Positions 24,642 to 36,367 of a DNA stretch of 64,000 nucleotides are shown here, one piece after another. The position numbers and the translations under genes are program-made. Below the pieces are notes generated by a model that made no database searches, was not told the DNA's origin, and saw only the letters and a program-made list of their open reading frames with translations. Source of the DNA: Trichuris trichiura (taxonomy: Eukaryota; Nematoda; Enoplea; Trichinellida; Trichuridae). Location of the stretch: positions 248,001 through 312,000 of the forward strand of contig JBAJFE010000025.1 in NCBI GenBank assembly GCA_037903355.1. Reading direction: 5' to 3'. Each line of letters starts with the position of its first letter. Position 1 is the stretch's first letter.

Positions 24642-27600
24642 CTATTCAGGTAACAGAATATCAAGCAACGAATCATTATCCAACCAGTCCATTTTGTCAG
24701 CAATGTTTCGTCTAGTTGCAGAGGCTGGGCGCGATGCACCAGTGCTGCTTTGAACCGAGCTTGCCGTGTCTTAAAGAAAAAGATACTCTCATTTAGGACT
24801 TGTCACATTTCACTGAGCTTACCAGTATGGCGGCTTTGTGTATGCCTTTCAAGATCAAAAATACTTTTTGATCTTGAAGATGGTCTTCCAGCTCCGCTTT
24901 GCAATAGTCGATCTGCTGCAAAGGAATGGCAAAACATTTTTATAAAGATTATTCAAATCAAAGTTAAATGCCATATTCTGCCAGTTATCCTATTTCAACA
25001 GATATGAACACATGAATTGCTTACCTGATCCGGATGTGCTGGACTTAATGGGCGTAGTCCGCTGTGCATCTCGCATCTGAAATAAAATCGCTGCAAAAAA
25101 TGCAACACTTCATTACAACTTTAGAGTCAACTGCTCTCAGATTAAAGCACTATTAAGTGCTAATACAAACACAGTAGGAATGGTGAAGCTCATAGTTCGA
25201 ATGAATCGTCAATTCTTCCCACACTGGGTCGCGAATGTCAAAATTACATACTGACACGAACAACGGTATTTCCATACAGTTTCGATAGGCAAAGCTCGGT
25301 TTCATTCATTCAGTTGTTTAAAAAAGAAAACGGAAATTGACTCATGAATGCAATAATGAACTTTTCATGTTTAAAGTCTAGTAGCCTCTTTTTCTTACTC
25401 ACAATAACGCTGTAGCAAGCCACCAACAACTCTTAAAAGGTCTCTGGCATTTAACACTTATGGAGGACAGGAAATGAACTCTTCCCCTTTCGGCAGTTTT
25501 ATATTTACTGATCACATGTACGGTGTTGCTCTCGTTCAACCACTAAAACATTCTTGTCATATGATGATAACGCAGCAGGATTTCTTGCGAAAGGCAAATG
25601 GATACAGAAACATTCTAGTGGTTGAACGGGTTACACTACGCCAACGTAATTTTAAAAAAATACAAATCGCATTGTGTAAGAGTTGAAGATTCAAAAATTA
25701 AAAACGCATACGGGCATAGCTGATTAAATGGCCAAGCAAAAATTAGAAGAGATACAAAGAAAGTGAACTGCGTAAGGAACAGACGAAAGGAGGAGCACAG
25801 CGTACTTATTGGAACGAACGGAAAGAGACGATCTCAACAATTTCCAGAATTCAGAAGACGTATGAATTCATCGTAGATGGGACCATGAAAGAACGTAAAA
25901 AAGCTAAATGGATGATAAAAAGTTTATGCAAATCAATGTCTGTAACTTCAAAAGGTATTTATTTAAAGGCTTCATTCATAATTTTGCTTTACATTTCAGT
26001 GAACTCACTTTTGTTGTTTCATTTCTATCTTCAGTGTAGCATTTTGTATTTTTGATGTCATGTTCTCTTCAAATATTTACTTTTAATATTGCCCTTTCAA
26101 TTTAACTTGTCTTCATACTATTTCACTTCTTCCAATCAGTTTTTAATTAGTTGACAAAGACGTCCAAGGAAGTTCGATTTTCTGCTTCTGCTCGCGTCCT
26201 CCTACTTTAAACCGCACGTCTATCCCATAACAAACAGCCTTTGCTTTGACAGAAACAATATTGCCACATGCTGATCAAGGAGCAAGAAAGTAAAAGCTTT
26301 CTAGTGGTTAAATGGGGAGTATTTACGTAAGTGTAATTGAAAAATATAGAAAACACACTATGAGTTGGATGAAGGTGAAGAAAGCCATCGAAGCTTTCAG
26401 ACCTGACCTCGTTCCATCCTCACAGATGAGTTCATAAAAAAGCACAAGTCGAGGGAACGGCTGGAATCTACGAACACTTTCATCACATTCCTTCGATAAG
26501 GTAAACCGTTTTCAGTGCATAATAATACTAAATTTTATATCGATTTCAGATAAGAATACGTAAACTATTTCAACAACTTCCGCATTCTCGGTATCACAGT
26601 CATGAAGGGATCCATATTTCACATTAGTAAAAAGTCTCTCTGTTTTCATTCAAAAATTGGGTTGGAAAAAATTCATTCAAAAATTCGCTTCAATTTGATA
26701 CAAAAAACTGAATTTTACTTCTACGAAGCTTTCAAACTTTGCCCTGTCGTCAACAAAACGAATGAAGAATAATTCATTCGTCTTTGAAAGAGATTTTCAT
26801 TACGAAGCAATGGTGAACCGCAAATAATTTCGTTTAAACTGATAGGCGGCACAAAAGTAAAATGAAGGCATGAAAAAGTTACTCATTTTGCTGCGTCAAA
26901 CCAGCTTACCGAAACATCAAGTAAAAGAACTTATCTGCAAATTGCAAAAACTCTATATTCAAACAATCATTCGTCACCTTTTGAAGTTTCAGTTTCTCAG
27001 CCTTCTTCAATGCTTCAGCATACTCAGCAGCTTCGGCAAGCCCAAGATCAGTAGCCGCGCGAACCAGCTGTTCCAAGCCTAAAACGAGTTTATATGTTAA
27101 GTGCAGGTCCCTGCTTATCCATATTTACAATTTATATCATCAGGAAATCTTGAGTGCGTTTCACGGTACCGCTGCAAAGCTTTCGTGTAGTTTCCGGAGC
27201 GCCGAAGGCAGTTCGCCACCATAAGGTGCCACTTGACCTCGTTTGGCCTAAGAGTTATTATGCTTTCAAGTTGTTTATCGTTCCGAAAACGTGATTCGCT
27301 GTAATGATCTGTTGAAATTTCGTAATTTAATTACGGATGAGCCGTTGATTATTGTTACGATAGCTTTTAGGAGTACGCTGGGTGCAGGAATCTGCCGTCA
27401 CTTCTCAACAGTAACCAAATCTATGCATCCGGAAGTAAATTATGAAACCTTTTACCGTTAGAAATTGATGAAATGAGCATTATTCCGTGCCATTTTACAC
27501 CACAGTAGCCTTGCGCAGGCACTGTTGAACATCAAGCACTGTTCATAAGTATCAAAGCTTACAGCTTTGTTGAGATTAGCTGATAAGGTTTAGAGGAAAA

Positions 27601-30600
27601 TCTTTATAGTAGGAAGCCATTGGACACATAGTAACAAAGAACTACCCGACAAGACGAGAGAACTCACTGAATCATTGCTGCTCGCTCAAAATATGCGATG
27701 GCCTTTTCTGTCAGCTCTTTTTCAACGTAATATGTAGCAAGCCACTCAGTGGTTTCCAAGCACGATGGGTACAGGCGGTAACTCTGCAAAAACGATTGGC
27801 TAATACCGCAATAACTAGTATAGGATGAAATTACGTCAAGAAAAAAATGGAAAGCTTGCTGCTTATCGCCAATCTTTTCGTGAAGTTCCCCAAGCTTGCT
27901 CAGAATGGACGGATCATCAGGCGCGACAACGTGAGCTTGAGTATACCTAAGCTAATTGCTTATTTGCATAAATTCTATTTCACGTTCTACCATTCGATCG
28001 CCTGACTGTTGCCGTTGTATGCTTCGTACCTACAACTACCACATTCAATGAAAAATAAAAATTTATTGTTAATTTACAAAGCTCCAATTTGAACAAGTAT
28101 ATGCGCGTTGCCGACGACAACAGCGCGTATTTTCTGCAGGCATTCCAAAGCTTCGTCGAAAAGTCCCAGCTGACGACAGGAGAGAGCTAAAAACAGCAAG
28201 CAAGCAGCATTTCAAAAGAAATAAAAAGTAAATTACAAAGATTATAAAGCGCCTCAATGCAATTTGCTTCGTTGCTCCAAGCTTCTCGGTAATATTCTCT
28301 CGCTAATTCATATTCGCCTCTACGGAAACAGACGTTTCCACGATTTACCAACGCGCAAGCATTGTAACGATCGCTAGCCAACGCTTTTTCAGCAATATCT
28401 TCTGCCTCCTTCAAGTCCCCTTGCTGGAAAAATACTGCAACATATCAAGAAACAACAAAGGATAAACCATACCAAGAAATACAGCATTGCAATATTGTTT
28501 AAGGCGGAGACGGAGCTTCGACTTTCCTTCCTCTCAAACGTTCTGAATATTGCTAAGGCCTATTAATACAGCGCAAGACGATTACGACTAATATGCATGT
28601 CAAATCTGCACCTCTTCCACTTGTCCCGCGTGAAGACAACGTACAGCTTTGTTCAATTCCAAATCGTCCGCGATATCCGCATACTTCGACTTTTTCGTCA
28701 TTTCAACACACCTATACAGAACAAATGCGCAATGATTTCCTTGTCTATCATTTTATCCTTAACAAGCAAGAACTTGTAATCACCATGAATATCCTTCATC
28801 GTAATTGGACGATATCTTCGGAGCTACCAAGCTGGCAGCGTTTAGTATGATTTGATCTTTCTGCTGCCGTTTTGAATTTTCCCACTGACTCAAACTGTCA
28901 TTTCGAAAGGCAGCCATGACCATTGCCTCAGTGGGATTTTCCTAAATTCTAATTCATAAAACAATGAAGACTAATTGAACGTACAGGATCTGCACAATAC
29001 ATAGTTTCACAGGACCATTCTTGTTGAACGTCCAACAAGTTGACAAAGCAAATCTTAAGCTGCTGCCAATCTTCCAACAATACGGCGCACAGCAACAAGT
29101 TAAAACCAATGGGAAAATTGCTCTTGATTTGCATTGCTTCCTCAAAACAATTCATGGAATCTTTGTACTTTTTAAGCTTGAAGTATGCGATGCCCATATT
29201 TGCAAGGATCTTTTGTCTGCAAGAACACAGACATAAATCGCAGAACTATTACGTTTACTGAGCTCATAAAAAACAAAAAGGAATGTATATTTTGAAGAAA
29301 AATATTCCGTTGGTATTCAACACAATGCTTCAAATGTGCTACGTAAACGTTATGAGGCTTTTTAATTTGCACTGCTCCGGAACTGAAAGACCGCTGAAGC
29401 TACCGACAGCTGCACAGCAAAACAACTATTCTCGTCATTATAGCTATCCACCACGATAATAGGAAACTACGCGAGAAACGGAACTATAACGATTTCTGAG
29501 TTTAAGCTAAAACTAGTTTTCACGTACTTTCAATAGAGCTAGCTCTTTTAAATAACGTTAAGCTGCGAAACAAATTTATTGTAATCTCATTCGTCATTTG
29601 ATCAGTTTAGATTAAAAGTCTTAAACAGCATAAATGAAATAGTTCAAAATAATCCTCAAAGACGAAGCATCTTTGCAAGCAAACATTAACAACTCAACAT
29701 TCAAATTCAAAGTGCCGAAGTTTACTTGACAATTTTCTGCGCACTTGGAACTCGTTCCAATGCTAGCTGATACTGCCGTATAGCTGATATGTACTGCTGT
29801 TTGTGCATGTAAATATTACCAATGTTGATCAACAAGTCGCCTTCAAAAAAAACTGTTCGTACGCGAAAAGATATTTGTTCTTTTTTCACCTGCCGTAGTA
29901 AACATTTTATTCTTCGTTAATGTTTCGTACATTTTCAGCGCCTCTGAAAATAACCCATTGTTTGTGTACTGCTGAGCCAAATTGAAAAGAACCTAAAATT
30001 CAATATTTTCATCGCGCAGCCATTGTTCTTTCAATCGAGTTATAGCTAGTTTCACTCGCTAACAATTACTGTCATCACAGTTTATTTCAGTTATACAGAG
30101 GCTCAGACATTGCGATCGTCCTACAACTGATTGTTGAATTCAACGCAGCAAAAAAACAGACTCTTATTTCTACAGTGCTGACAATGAAACGTTTCAGTTC
30201 AAATAATACTGTTTCCAAATTCTGTCAGCTTAGCGAATGCACGTCGTACCCATTATCGGCATCACTGCTGCCTTCAGCACGAAGGAGAAAGGATAAAACT
30301 GTTAACGCTAACGTCAACTATGATAAGTACTAAAGATAAGTCGTCGATTATCCAGCATAAATAAATTGCTTATATTTGTCATCGAAGTACTGATAATTCT
30401 CGCACATTTTTCCATTTCTTCGAATAGAAATGCTGAAATTTTCACCATTTCACTTATGAAGCAATTAAATACTGAAAAGGATTTGTCAGTTGCTAGAGAG
30501 AACTGGCAAAATAGAACCTTCAAAGATGAAATAACAAAGTCATTACCGTCTTTCCTCGTTAAAAATATGGAGAACTTACGGAAAATGTCAAATCAGTATT

Positions 30601-31459
30601 GGTGTCTTCTACAAGGTTCTGTTGTTCTCTAAGTTTGACGACGGCTCTTTCTCTACGCACAGCTTCCTTTGCGTATTCCAACGCTTGCTTGCCATCGTTG
30701 CGTTCCCAAGCAAATACACTGGCTTCCAAAAAAGAGCTAACTTTAGTTTCCATTTTCTGAAACTTTGCTTCAGCGCTAAAATTGCGTTCACTTCAATTCA
30801 GAACTTGTTCTTCCATTTTGTTACGTTTCCGCTATAGGAGAGCCGCCAGTTCTACTGCCTAGGCTAACTGATTCATACGGAGCAGCTGCAGCAAATGGTA
30901 AGAGGTTCTTGTAAAGAACAATCGCTTACTTTGACCAGGAGAAGAGTAACCTGCGGGAAGAAGAGAGGTTATAGCCCTGCTGACAGATGGCGGCTTAAAA
31001 AATGTTAGCGTACGCGGAAGAAAAATGTAACCTTAGAAAATACGCAACCTTAGACAATGTCAACGGCCTGCTTGTCTTCAACTGAGCCTTAAAAACTGAA
31101 ATATATTTAAACGTTTACGATAGCTTTTTACTGACCGATGGTAGCATCCTACCGGTTGGTGTTCTAAAAGACGCTGATGTTTTGCCAAAGGTGGAATTCT
31201 GAGATGATGAAAGTGCCTGAAATCAAGCCGCAACAGCGTGAACTTCAAAGATTATAGGTATTGTACGGATGGGCCGCTGTAACCGCTAAGTCTTCCAACA
31301 GCACTACCAAACTGCTCTTCTCCTAGTAATTCCTGGAACATGGAAACTTACAAATCGAAATCAACTAGTTAATATTATGCCAACCTGTGACTGAAGGAAG
31401 GAAGGAATTTCGCTGAACCCGGAATATAGATCGTCCGCAGCACTTTCCATGTTTGCCAT
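24642..31459 (-). CDS. IFT88: intraflagellar transport protein 88 (TPR protein of IFT-B)
   Basis: TPR core subunit of the IFT-B complex needed to build cilia; the worm gene is osm-5. Exons: 31459-31385, 31332-31267, 31216-31132, 31095-31049, 30993-30930, 30885-30825, 30775-30580, 29992-29890, 29840-29726, 29216-28985, 28941-28784, 28711-28621, 28559-28473, 28423-28237, 28186-28078, 28029-27991, 27946-27835, 27783-27668, 27247-27129, 27078-26978, 25076-25025, 24915-24823, 24769-24642. They join in phase to 811 residues (human about 824-833). The N-terminus carries DDLYSGF and an Arg/Pro/Ser/Thr-rich region; TPR motifs include VLFNLAQQYTNNGLFSEAL, INIGNIYMHKQQYISAI, SDRYNACALVNRGN, ILSKLGELHEKIGDKQQAF and LVRAATDLGLAEAAEYA. 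The C-terminus ends LLDILLPE, like the family's acidic end. Intron 31131-31096 is only 36 bases and must be removed, because it contains a stop. The last large intron (1.9 kb) holds odd plus-strand frames. Confidence 0.96.
25523..25633. repeat. short inverted repeat in the last large IFT88 intron
   Basis: CTCGTTCAACCACTAAAACA near 25529 recurs as a near reverse complement, ACATTCTAGTGGTTGAACGG, ending about 25630. The arms are about 30 bases with a 45-base spacer. It may be a hairpin or a small mobile-element remnant. Confidence 0.5.
25728..26055 (+). other. lysine-rich open frames nested in an IFT88 intron
   Basis: An ATG at 25728 opens MAKQKLEEIQRK and then stops. A second frame is open from 25747 to 26055 and starts out highly charged (ELRKEQTKGGAQRTYWNERK, then MKERKKAKWMIKSL). 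The frames overlap but differ, so this is a broken short gene, a missed splice or chance. No family is recognisable. Confidence 0.2.
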
Positions 31460-32235
31460 CTCAACAACGTCAGCCTATTCTCGCTTGCAGAAAAGGGCAG
31501 ACATGTTACCATGGAAACAGTGGTCAAAAGCAGTGCACGTACACGTTCAAAAATATTGACTGTATCTGGCAATCGGCGCAATATGAAACTCATCTTCAGC
31601 TGCTTGAAAAAATAAGCTCTACATCTGTCCCTCACATCTAACTGAATAAGAACGACTGCTGGCCATTGGTATGCAAAAGTTTTTCGCTAACACGTTTTGC
31701 AATGTGAAATTTCAATCGATAAATTGTTAATACTTTGTCACTAACATGTGTACGGCGAATTCGCAAGATGGAAAAGGAATTCCCTTATTCAGCTAGTAAG
31801 AGACACGCATAAAACAATGTGCGCATTATTCAGAGATCGCAATGGTCTAGCGATCAAAAAAGGGGAATCCTTTCTATGCTACGGGTTCAGAGTTCAAATC
31901 TCTCTTTATCACATTCGCTGGCGTCAGACTTCGAGACGAGGCGATTGGTGGAATAGATCGATCCCATTATACCGCCCTATTGCTGGTCCATCGTCGGTCC
32001 AGCTTCCGTGGGGCAAAGGCATAAGAAAAAAATTCCAGAGACAAGCCAGTTAAAGGCAACATCTCCAGAAAACATAATTCACCATTCTGTAAACAAAAAG
32101 GTACAATGCCAAGGAAGTAGACGTACCCTCAGCAAATGAAGCAACTTTAAAACCCTATTAAAAGAAATTTCAATAGCAATTTGTTCATCGTTGAGTATTT
32201 CAATTCTTGGAGTTTGATTGCTTAAATTAATAGGG
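31460..32235. other. intergenic upstream of IFT88
   Basis: It holds the presumed IFT88 promoter. A 101-codon plus-strand ORF at 31748-32053 has no family features and overlaps a tRNA-like stretch that was rejected on structure. Confidence 0.4.
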
Positions 32236-32371
32236 CACAGTTGGTCTTTTGGTTCACGGGTTTGGCCTGTTTGATCATCAACATCATCAGCATCAAACAG
32301 GCCAAATCCGTGAGCCAAAATGCCAACTATGAAACAACCTAAGCTTGTTAAAAGACACCACGTCTTTCGAA
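32236..32371. repeat. deleted foldback copy retaining only its ends
   Basis: CACGGGTTTGGCCTGTTTGA is followed after about 20 bases by its near reverse complement (ATCAAACAGGCCAAATCCGT), then by ATGAAACAACCTAAGC and the TTAAAAGACACCACGTCTTT end sequence in inverted orientation. These are the terminal segments of the element at 17063, with the middle lost. Confidence 0.75.
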
Positions 32372-35300
32372 ATTGATAGAGCAAACGTATTTAACAATGG
32401 CATCACGCGAAAAAAAAACTACCCACAATAAAGCTTCAAACGATATAATTTCAGTTGTCCCATTAAAAACAACATTTGCTCAGGCACAATGATGCGTAGT
32501 CGTTCAGTGGGTCCTCTGCGTCGCGGAATTTCAGTGTTTTTAAACATAATCTGTCAAGTAGCAAACGAGCTGCATTTTTTTTCTATGCCATAAAGAGCAG
32601 ACCCAGAAACTTAATCTATGTGAGCTAGTTCAACATTCTTCCCTTCAATATAGAAAAGCTTTCTTTAAGTATAAAAATAGCTCTTAAAGAGGCTTATACA
32701 TCTGTCCTTTAGGCGAACAGATTTCGTAAGCCCAACCGTAAGACGCCAACGATAACCCTGAATTCAGCCTTAGCGTTTAGCCTAATTCAAATAAGACCGA
32801 TTCTTTTGCCACATTTCTCTGTGCATCACTGAATCACTTGGCTATCCCAATGTACAAGTTGTGCCACTTCGCGAACGGCTACGAATTTCAGTTTATCGTC
32901 GTAAAACTTTTCTTTAAGTACAAAATTGCATGCCTAGAGACAACAATTGCTTCTACCTCGTGTACTACCATTTTAGGAATGCTTACAAAAAGCCGCAAGG
33001 ATAAATCAATTTGCGAAAGTAAACGAAACGGCGCCACCTGACGCAACGCTCTTATTTAACAAAATTCTTATTTAACACCACTGCGGAAGGAAAGATAAAT
33101 GAACAAAAGTTTCCAATTGTTCAGGCGACCGCTTGCTGAAAACATCTGTTAAATTGTCCACTCTTCTCTTCTCTATTTCGATGTTAGCGTAGACGGAAGA
33201 AATGGAGGCAAAAGATGGAATGACAAACGAAAAGCTATGCGTAGCTTTTGCATGTGCCTTTACCTCAGATGAGCCCAAACTGGTGACGGGAAAAGTGATC
33301 AACAAGATACATCAGCAACTTCTTGCTCGCCGATGCTCTACTTATTTTAGCCACAGGAAACAGGGCGGCACAGAGAAATGACTGGTTTCCGCTCAACTTA
33401 AAGTCCATTAAAAACGAGCGCCAAAACATAACCAAAGAAATGCCGCTGAGCGAACGACATGGTCACACAGCGTAATATTTGTGGTGCTAATTTCTCCTGA
33501 AGTAACCATGATCGTGACTTCCTCAGCCTTACAACAGCATGGCATTGCTATTCTTGCTACCGTCCTTCCACTTGGTAAGAGGATATGCCTTTTACGCTTG
33601 TTCCATTTCTTGCATACTTCGTAATTGTGCTTCACTAATGACAGATAGAAAAAGAAAGCGTACGGTGAAATGGGAAAATAAAATTACTCTAAACTTTCCA
33701 ACATTCGCTCATTAAGTTGTCAATAGTAAGACACGTAAAAATACAGCAAATACTGGAATTGCAAATGTCGTGACAGAACAACGCGAAAGGATTGTTTGTG
33801 CTTCGTAGATATTTGAAGACGTCCTAAACGATTTCAGGTGAAAAATCACGTTCGAAAGGCCACCTAACGAGATAATTAAATAACAAGTAAATTAACGTTG
33901 GCTTTTGTCTGTTCGTTTTATGAATAGCACATCTTTCAGTTTACCTACTATTCAATATAAATTAGCTAGCAGTGTCTACTTGGGCCAAGGATAACCAGCT
34001 TCAGCACAATTTCGAATTTTGTTAACTGCTACGAGACTGAAATTTGACAGGGCGACACCTGCGCACACATAGCGACATAAAAGTTTTTTAAAAACGTACT
34101 GTGCACCAAGAAGCGGTTTCCAACTTACAAGGAAAGCGAACCAGTACGCAGGGTCGTCCTTCCTGCGCCCAGTGAGCAGAAAACGTAGAATATGCATTTA
34201 CCTGCATGCTTTGACAAACGTGAACGTGACGTTTAGAGAAAGCAAACTTCACGTTTATTATTTAGCCTATGCTGAAGACATTGAAACGGAAAACAATTCT
34301 AATAAAACTGCATCTTCGGAATTAACGAGTAAAGCAGACAAATCTCAAAAGAAGCTACCTAAACGCAGAGCAAATCGAGATTACCACGTTGAGAAGAATA
34401 GCTTGGACTAGTTTAGCAGCAGCAGCTGGAACGAATGGTCGCTGGAATTATTGCCAGTTTTGTCACACTGTTTACGGAGTTAACTTTAGGGAAGTTGGAA
34501 CCAGTTTAAAAGATGGCGCTACTAAAACATTTCACGGATGGTAGTCCTTCAATGTAGCATCCATGGAAACTAAGTCTCCCTCATATCTTCTTCACTTTTT
34601 ACAGCAAATATGATTTCCGCAGATGCTGTTGACTGGTAGAAATACAATGAATACAATCAACTTACCTCAAAAGCGCTTTAACCCTGCTTGAGCGTATCAT
34701 CTTGGGCATCCTTACTTAATTTGCACTCTCTTGCAAGCCACATGGTGGGGTCGAGGCACCAACTGAACACCATTAATGGAACACGTGCTTTCGCATGAAG
34801 AGGCTTAACGAAAAGTGCTCTGCTTTTAATAGATCTCTCCAAGTCTCATAATCTTAATGACTTCAAAGATGAACAGCAATCGCTGCTGAGCGGGTCCTTG
34901 CAAGTGAATAGTTCGCAGACGTCTGCAACAACTGCCAGTATACAACGAGTCTTGAAACGGTTAGCACAAAGATTTTGAAAAGTGCTTTCTTGCTGAGAAT
35001 CAAAATTTAAAAAGTATCAGAAACACTTAGCGCCCATCAGCTACACCTATTGAAGGAAACAACTGAGACGAAAGGTAAAATAATGTTCGGCAAATACTCT
35101 TAAGTTTACAGTCAAATGAAGCGAGAAATGCAACATAACAGTTGCAGAGTTACAAGCTGATCTGTTGCACCACACGTTCTCTGAAATGTTCAAAACAGCT
35201 ACAAATGAAGAAGAGTATGGTGGTCCCACAGAACGTTGCGAAAAAATCAAACAAGTTCCGTTTACAAATTTAACATGTTCTTCCCCAGTTGCAAAGGTAG

Positions 35301-35777
35301 CACATGGATCTACACGTAACATGGTCAAGTGAACTTATATTAAAAGGTTAGGAACGATATGCAGCTGAAAGCGCGAAAAGATTCGCGATTAGACTGCTCA
35401 GCAGGGATGGTAGCATGTCGTTCAAAATACCAGATTTAAATGTTAAGAACAAGAGGACCAATATGTAGCAGACAAAGGTTATTAGTAGTTGCAAACAAAT
35501 TACAAAAAAAGCACACCTATAGTATAATCAATGCAGCGTTTCTACTAGGATAGCTGCCGCAAAAGGAAACACTCGGAAGTGGTTTAGCATAAGGACGACA
35601 AATCTGCATTCCTCCAATGATATATCAACTGATGTGCACAAGTAGGACAATTTGACAATAAATATCCGCAGAAAGTACAGATTGTGCGAGATTGTAAAGT
35701 ACAACATTAATTATTAAATGCATACTAACTGTACTCTTTCTATACGGAATGTAGGTCCCGTTTAAAAACTTTTAATT
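32372..35777. other. 3.4-kb stretch without a supported gene
   Basis: ORFs up to 93 codons exist (for example 33408-33635 and 35047-35328 on the minus strand, 34172-34411 on the plus strand). I could not link any of them by splice phase or recognise a motif. Exons upstream of the cysteine-rich exon at 35933 may lie here undetected. Confidence 0.4.
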
Positions 35778-35825
35778 ACTCCGGAGCTTTCGGGTCGATC
35801 GTGGTCCGCCCTCAGCGATCTTAAA
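35778..35825. repeat. single-arm fragment related to the 61-kb foldback
   Basis: ATTACTCCGGAGCTTTCGGG followed by TCGATCGTGG and CCGCCCTCAGCG matches one arm of the palindrome at 61037-61258, with several substitutions. The other arm is absent. Confidence 0.65.
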
Positions 35826-35932
35826 TTATAGATATGAATACTAACTGCGCGTAGTTATCTAGCTGAAGTTAGTACAATAAGGAACACTCACGGCGATATC
35901 AATGAAATGTTTTGTGTGCAGTCTATTTCCAG

Positions 35933-36367
35933 AAACCTGTAGCTGCTCAGCAGTGTCGCGGCAGCTGGTATGATCCGAGGAGATACACGTGTTGCGCCGA
36001 CTATGAGCTATGCCTTCGAGGAACAAGGATCCTGCACGCTTGCTGCGGTAAGCATTGCTACAGCGAAGGAAATAGTATATGCTGCTCTGGGCGACTGGTG
36101 GACAAATGCAGTCAATTCCACGCATCGTGTTGCGGATATCGCTGTTACAAAGCTGATACGGAACTTTGCTGCGACGGAGTGATTGTGAAACGATGCGCCA
36201 AGTATGCTGCCTGCTGTGGAACCCGATGCATCGACTACCGTCGCTTCATCTGTTGCGAAGGTCGAATATTACCGAGATGCGCAGATGGTGACAATGCAGC
36301 ATGTTGCGGTGATCGCTGTTACGACAGAACGCAAGAGGTATGTGGGTTTTCATTGATGGCACGCTGA
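35933..36367 (+). CDS. galaxin-like cysteine-repeat protein (one exon seen)
   Basis: A strong acceptor (CTATTTCCAG) at 35923-35932 opens a frame of about four and a half copies of a roughly 29-residue unit. Each unit contains a CC-G-x2-C-Y/I motif, a second CC about eight residues later, then a lone C and the next ACC or SCC; examples are CCGKHCYSEGNSICC, CCGYRCYKADTELCC and CCGTRCIDYRRFICC. Double cysteines with this spacing are typical of galaxin repeats, first described in coral skeletal matrix proteins. Such proteins are secreted and disulphide-rich. The frame either ends at the TGA at 36365-36367 after CYDRTQEVCG, or is spliced at the GTATGTGG donor after 36337 to an exon I cannot find. 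The last unit lacks its second CC, which favours a missing exon. The 5' exon with a signal peptide is also not located, so this entry is partial. Confidence 0.7.
   Translation, partial: KPVAAQQCRGSWYDPRRYTCCADYELCLRGTRILHACCGKHCYSEGNSICCSGRLVDKCSQFHASCCGYRCYKADTELCCDGVIVKRCAKYAACCGTRCIDYRRFICCEGRILPRCADGDNAACCGDRCYDRTQEVCGFSLMAR

Noticed and set aside
31838..31912. tRNA-like stretch with a GGTTCAGAGTTCAAATCTCT T-arm-like segment
   Set aside because: The T-arm is plausible but no 7-bp acceptor stem can be paired, the D-arm does not close, and the anticodon stem-loop has the wrong size.
32838..35328. Scattered short ORFs between IFT88 and the cysteine-rich exon
   Set aside because: None could be linked by splice phase or shows conserved motifs; treated as non-coding.
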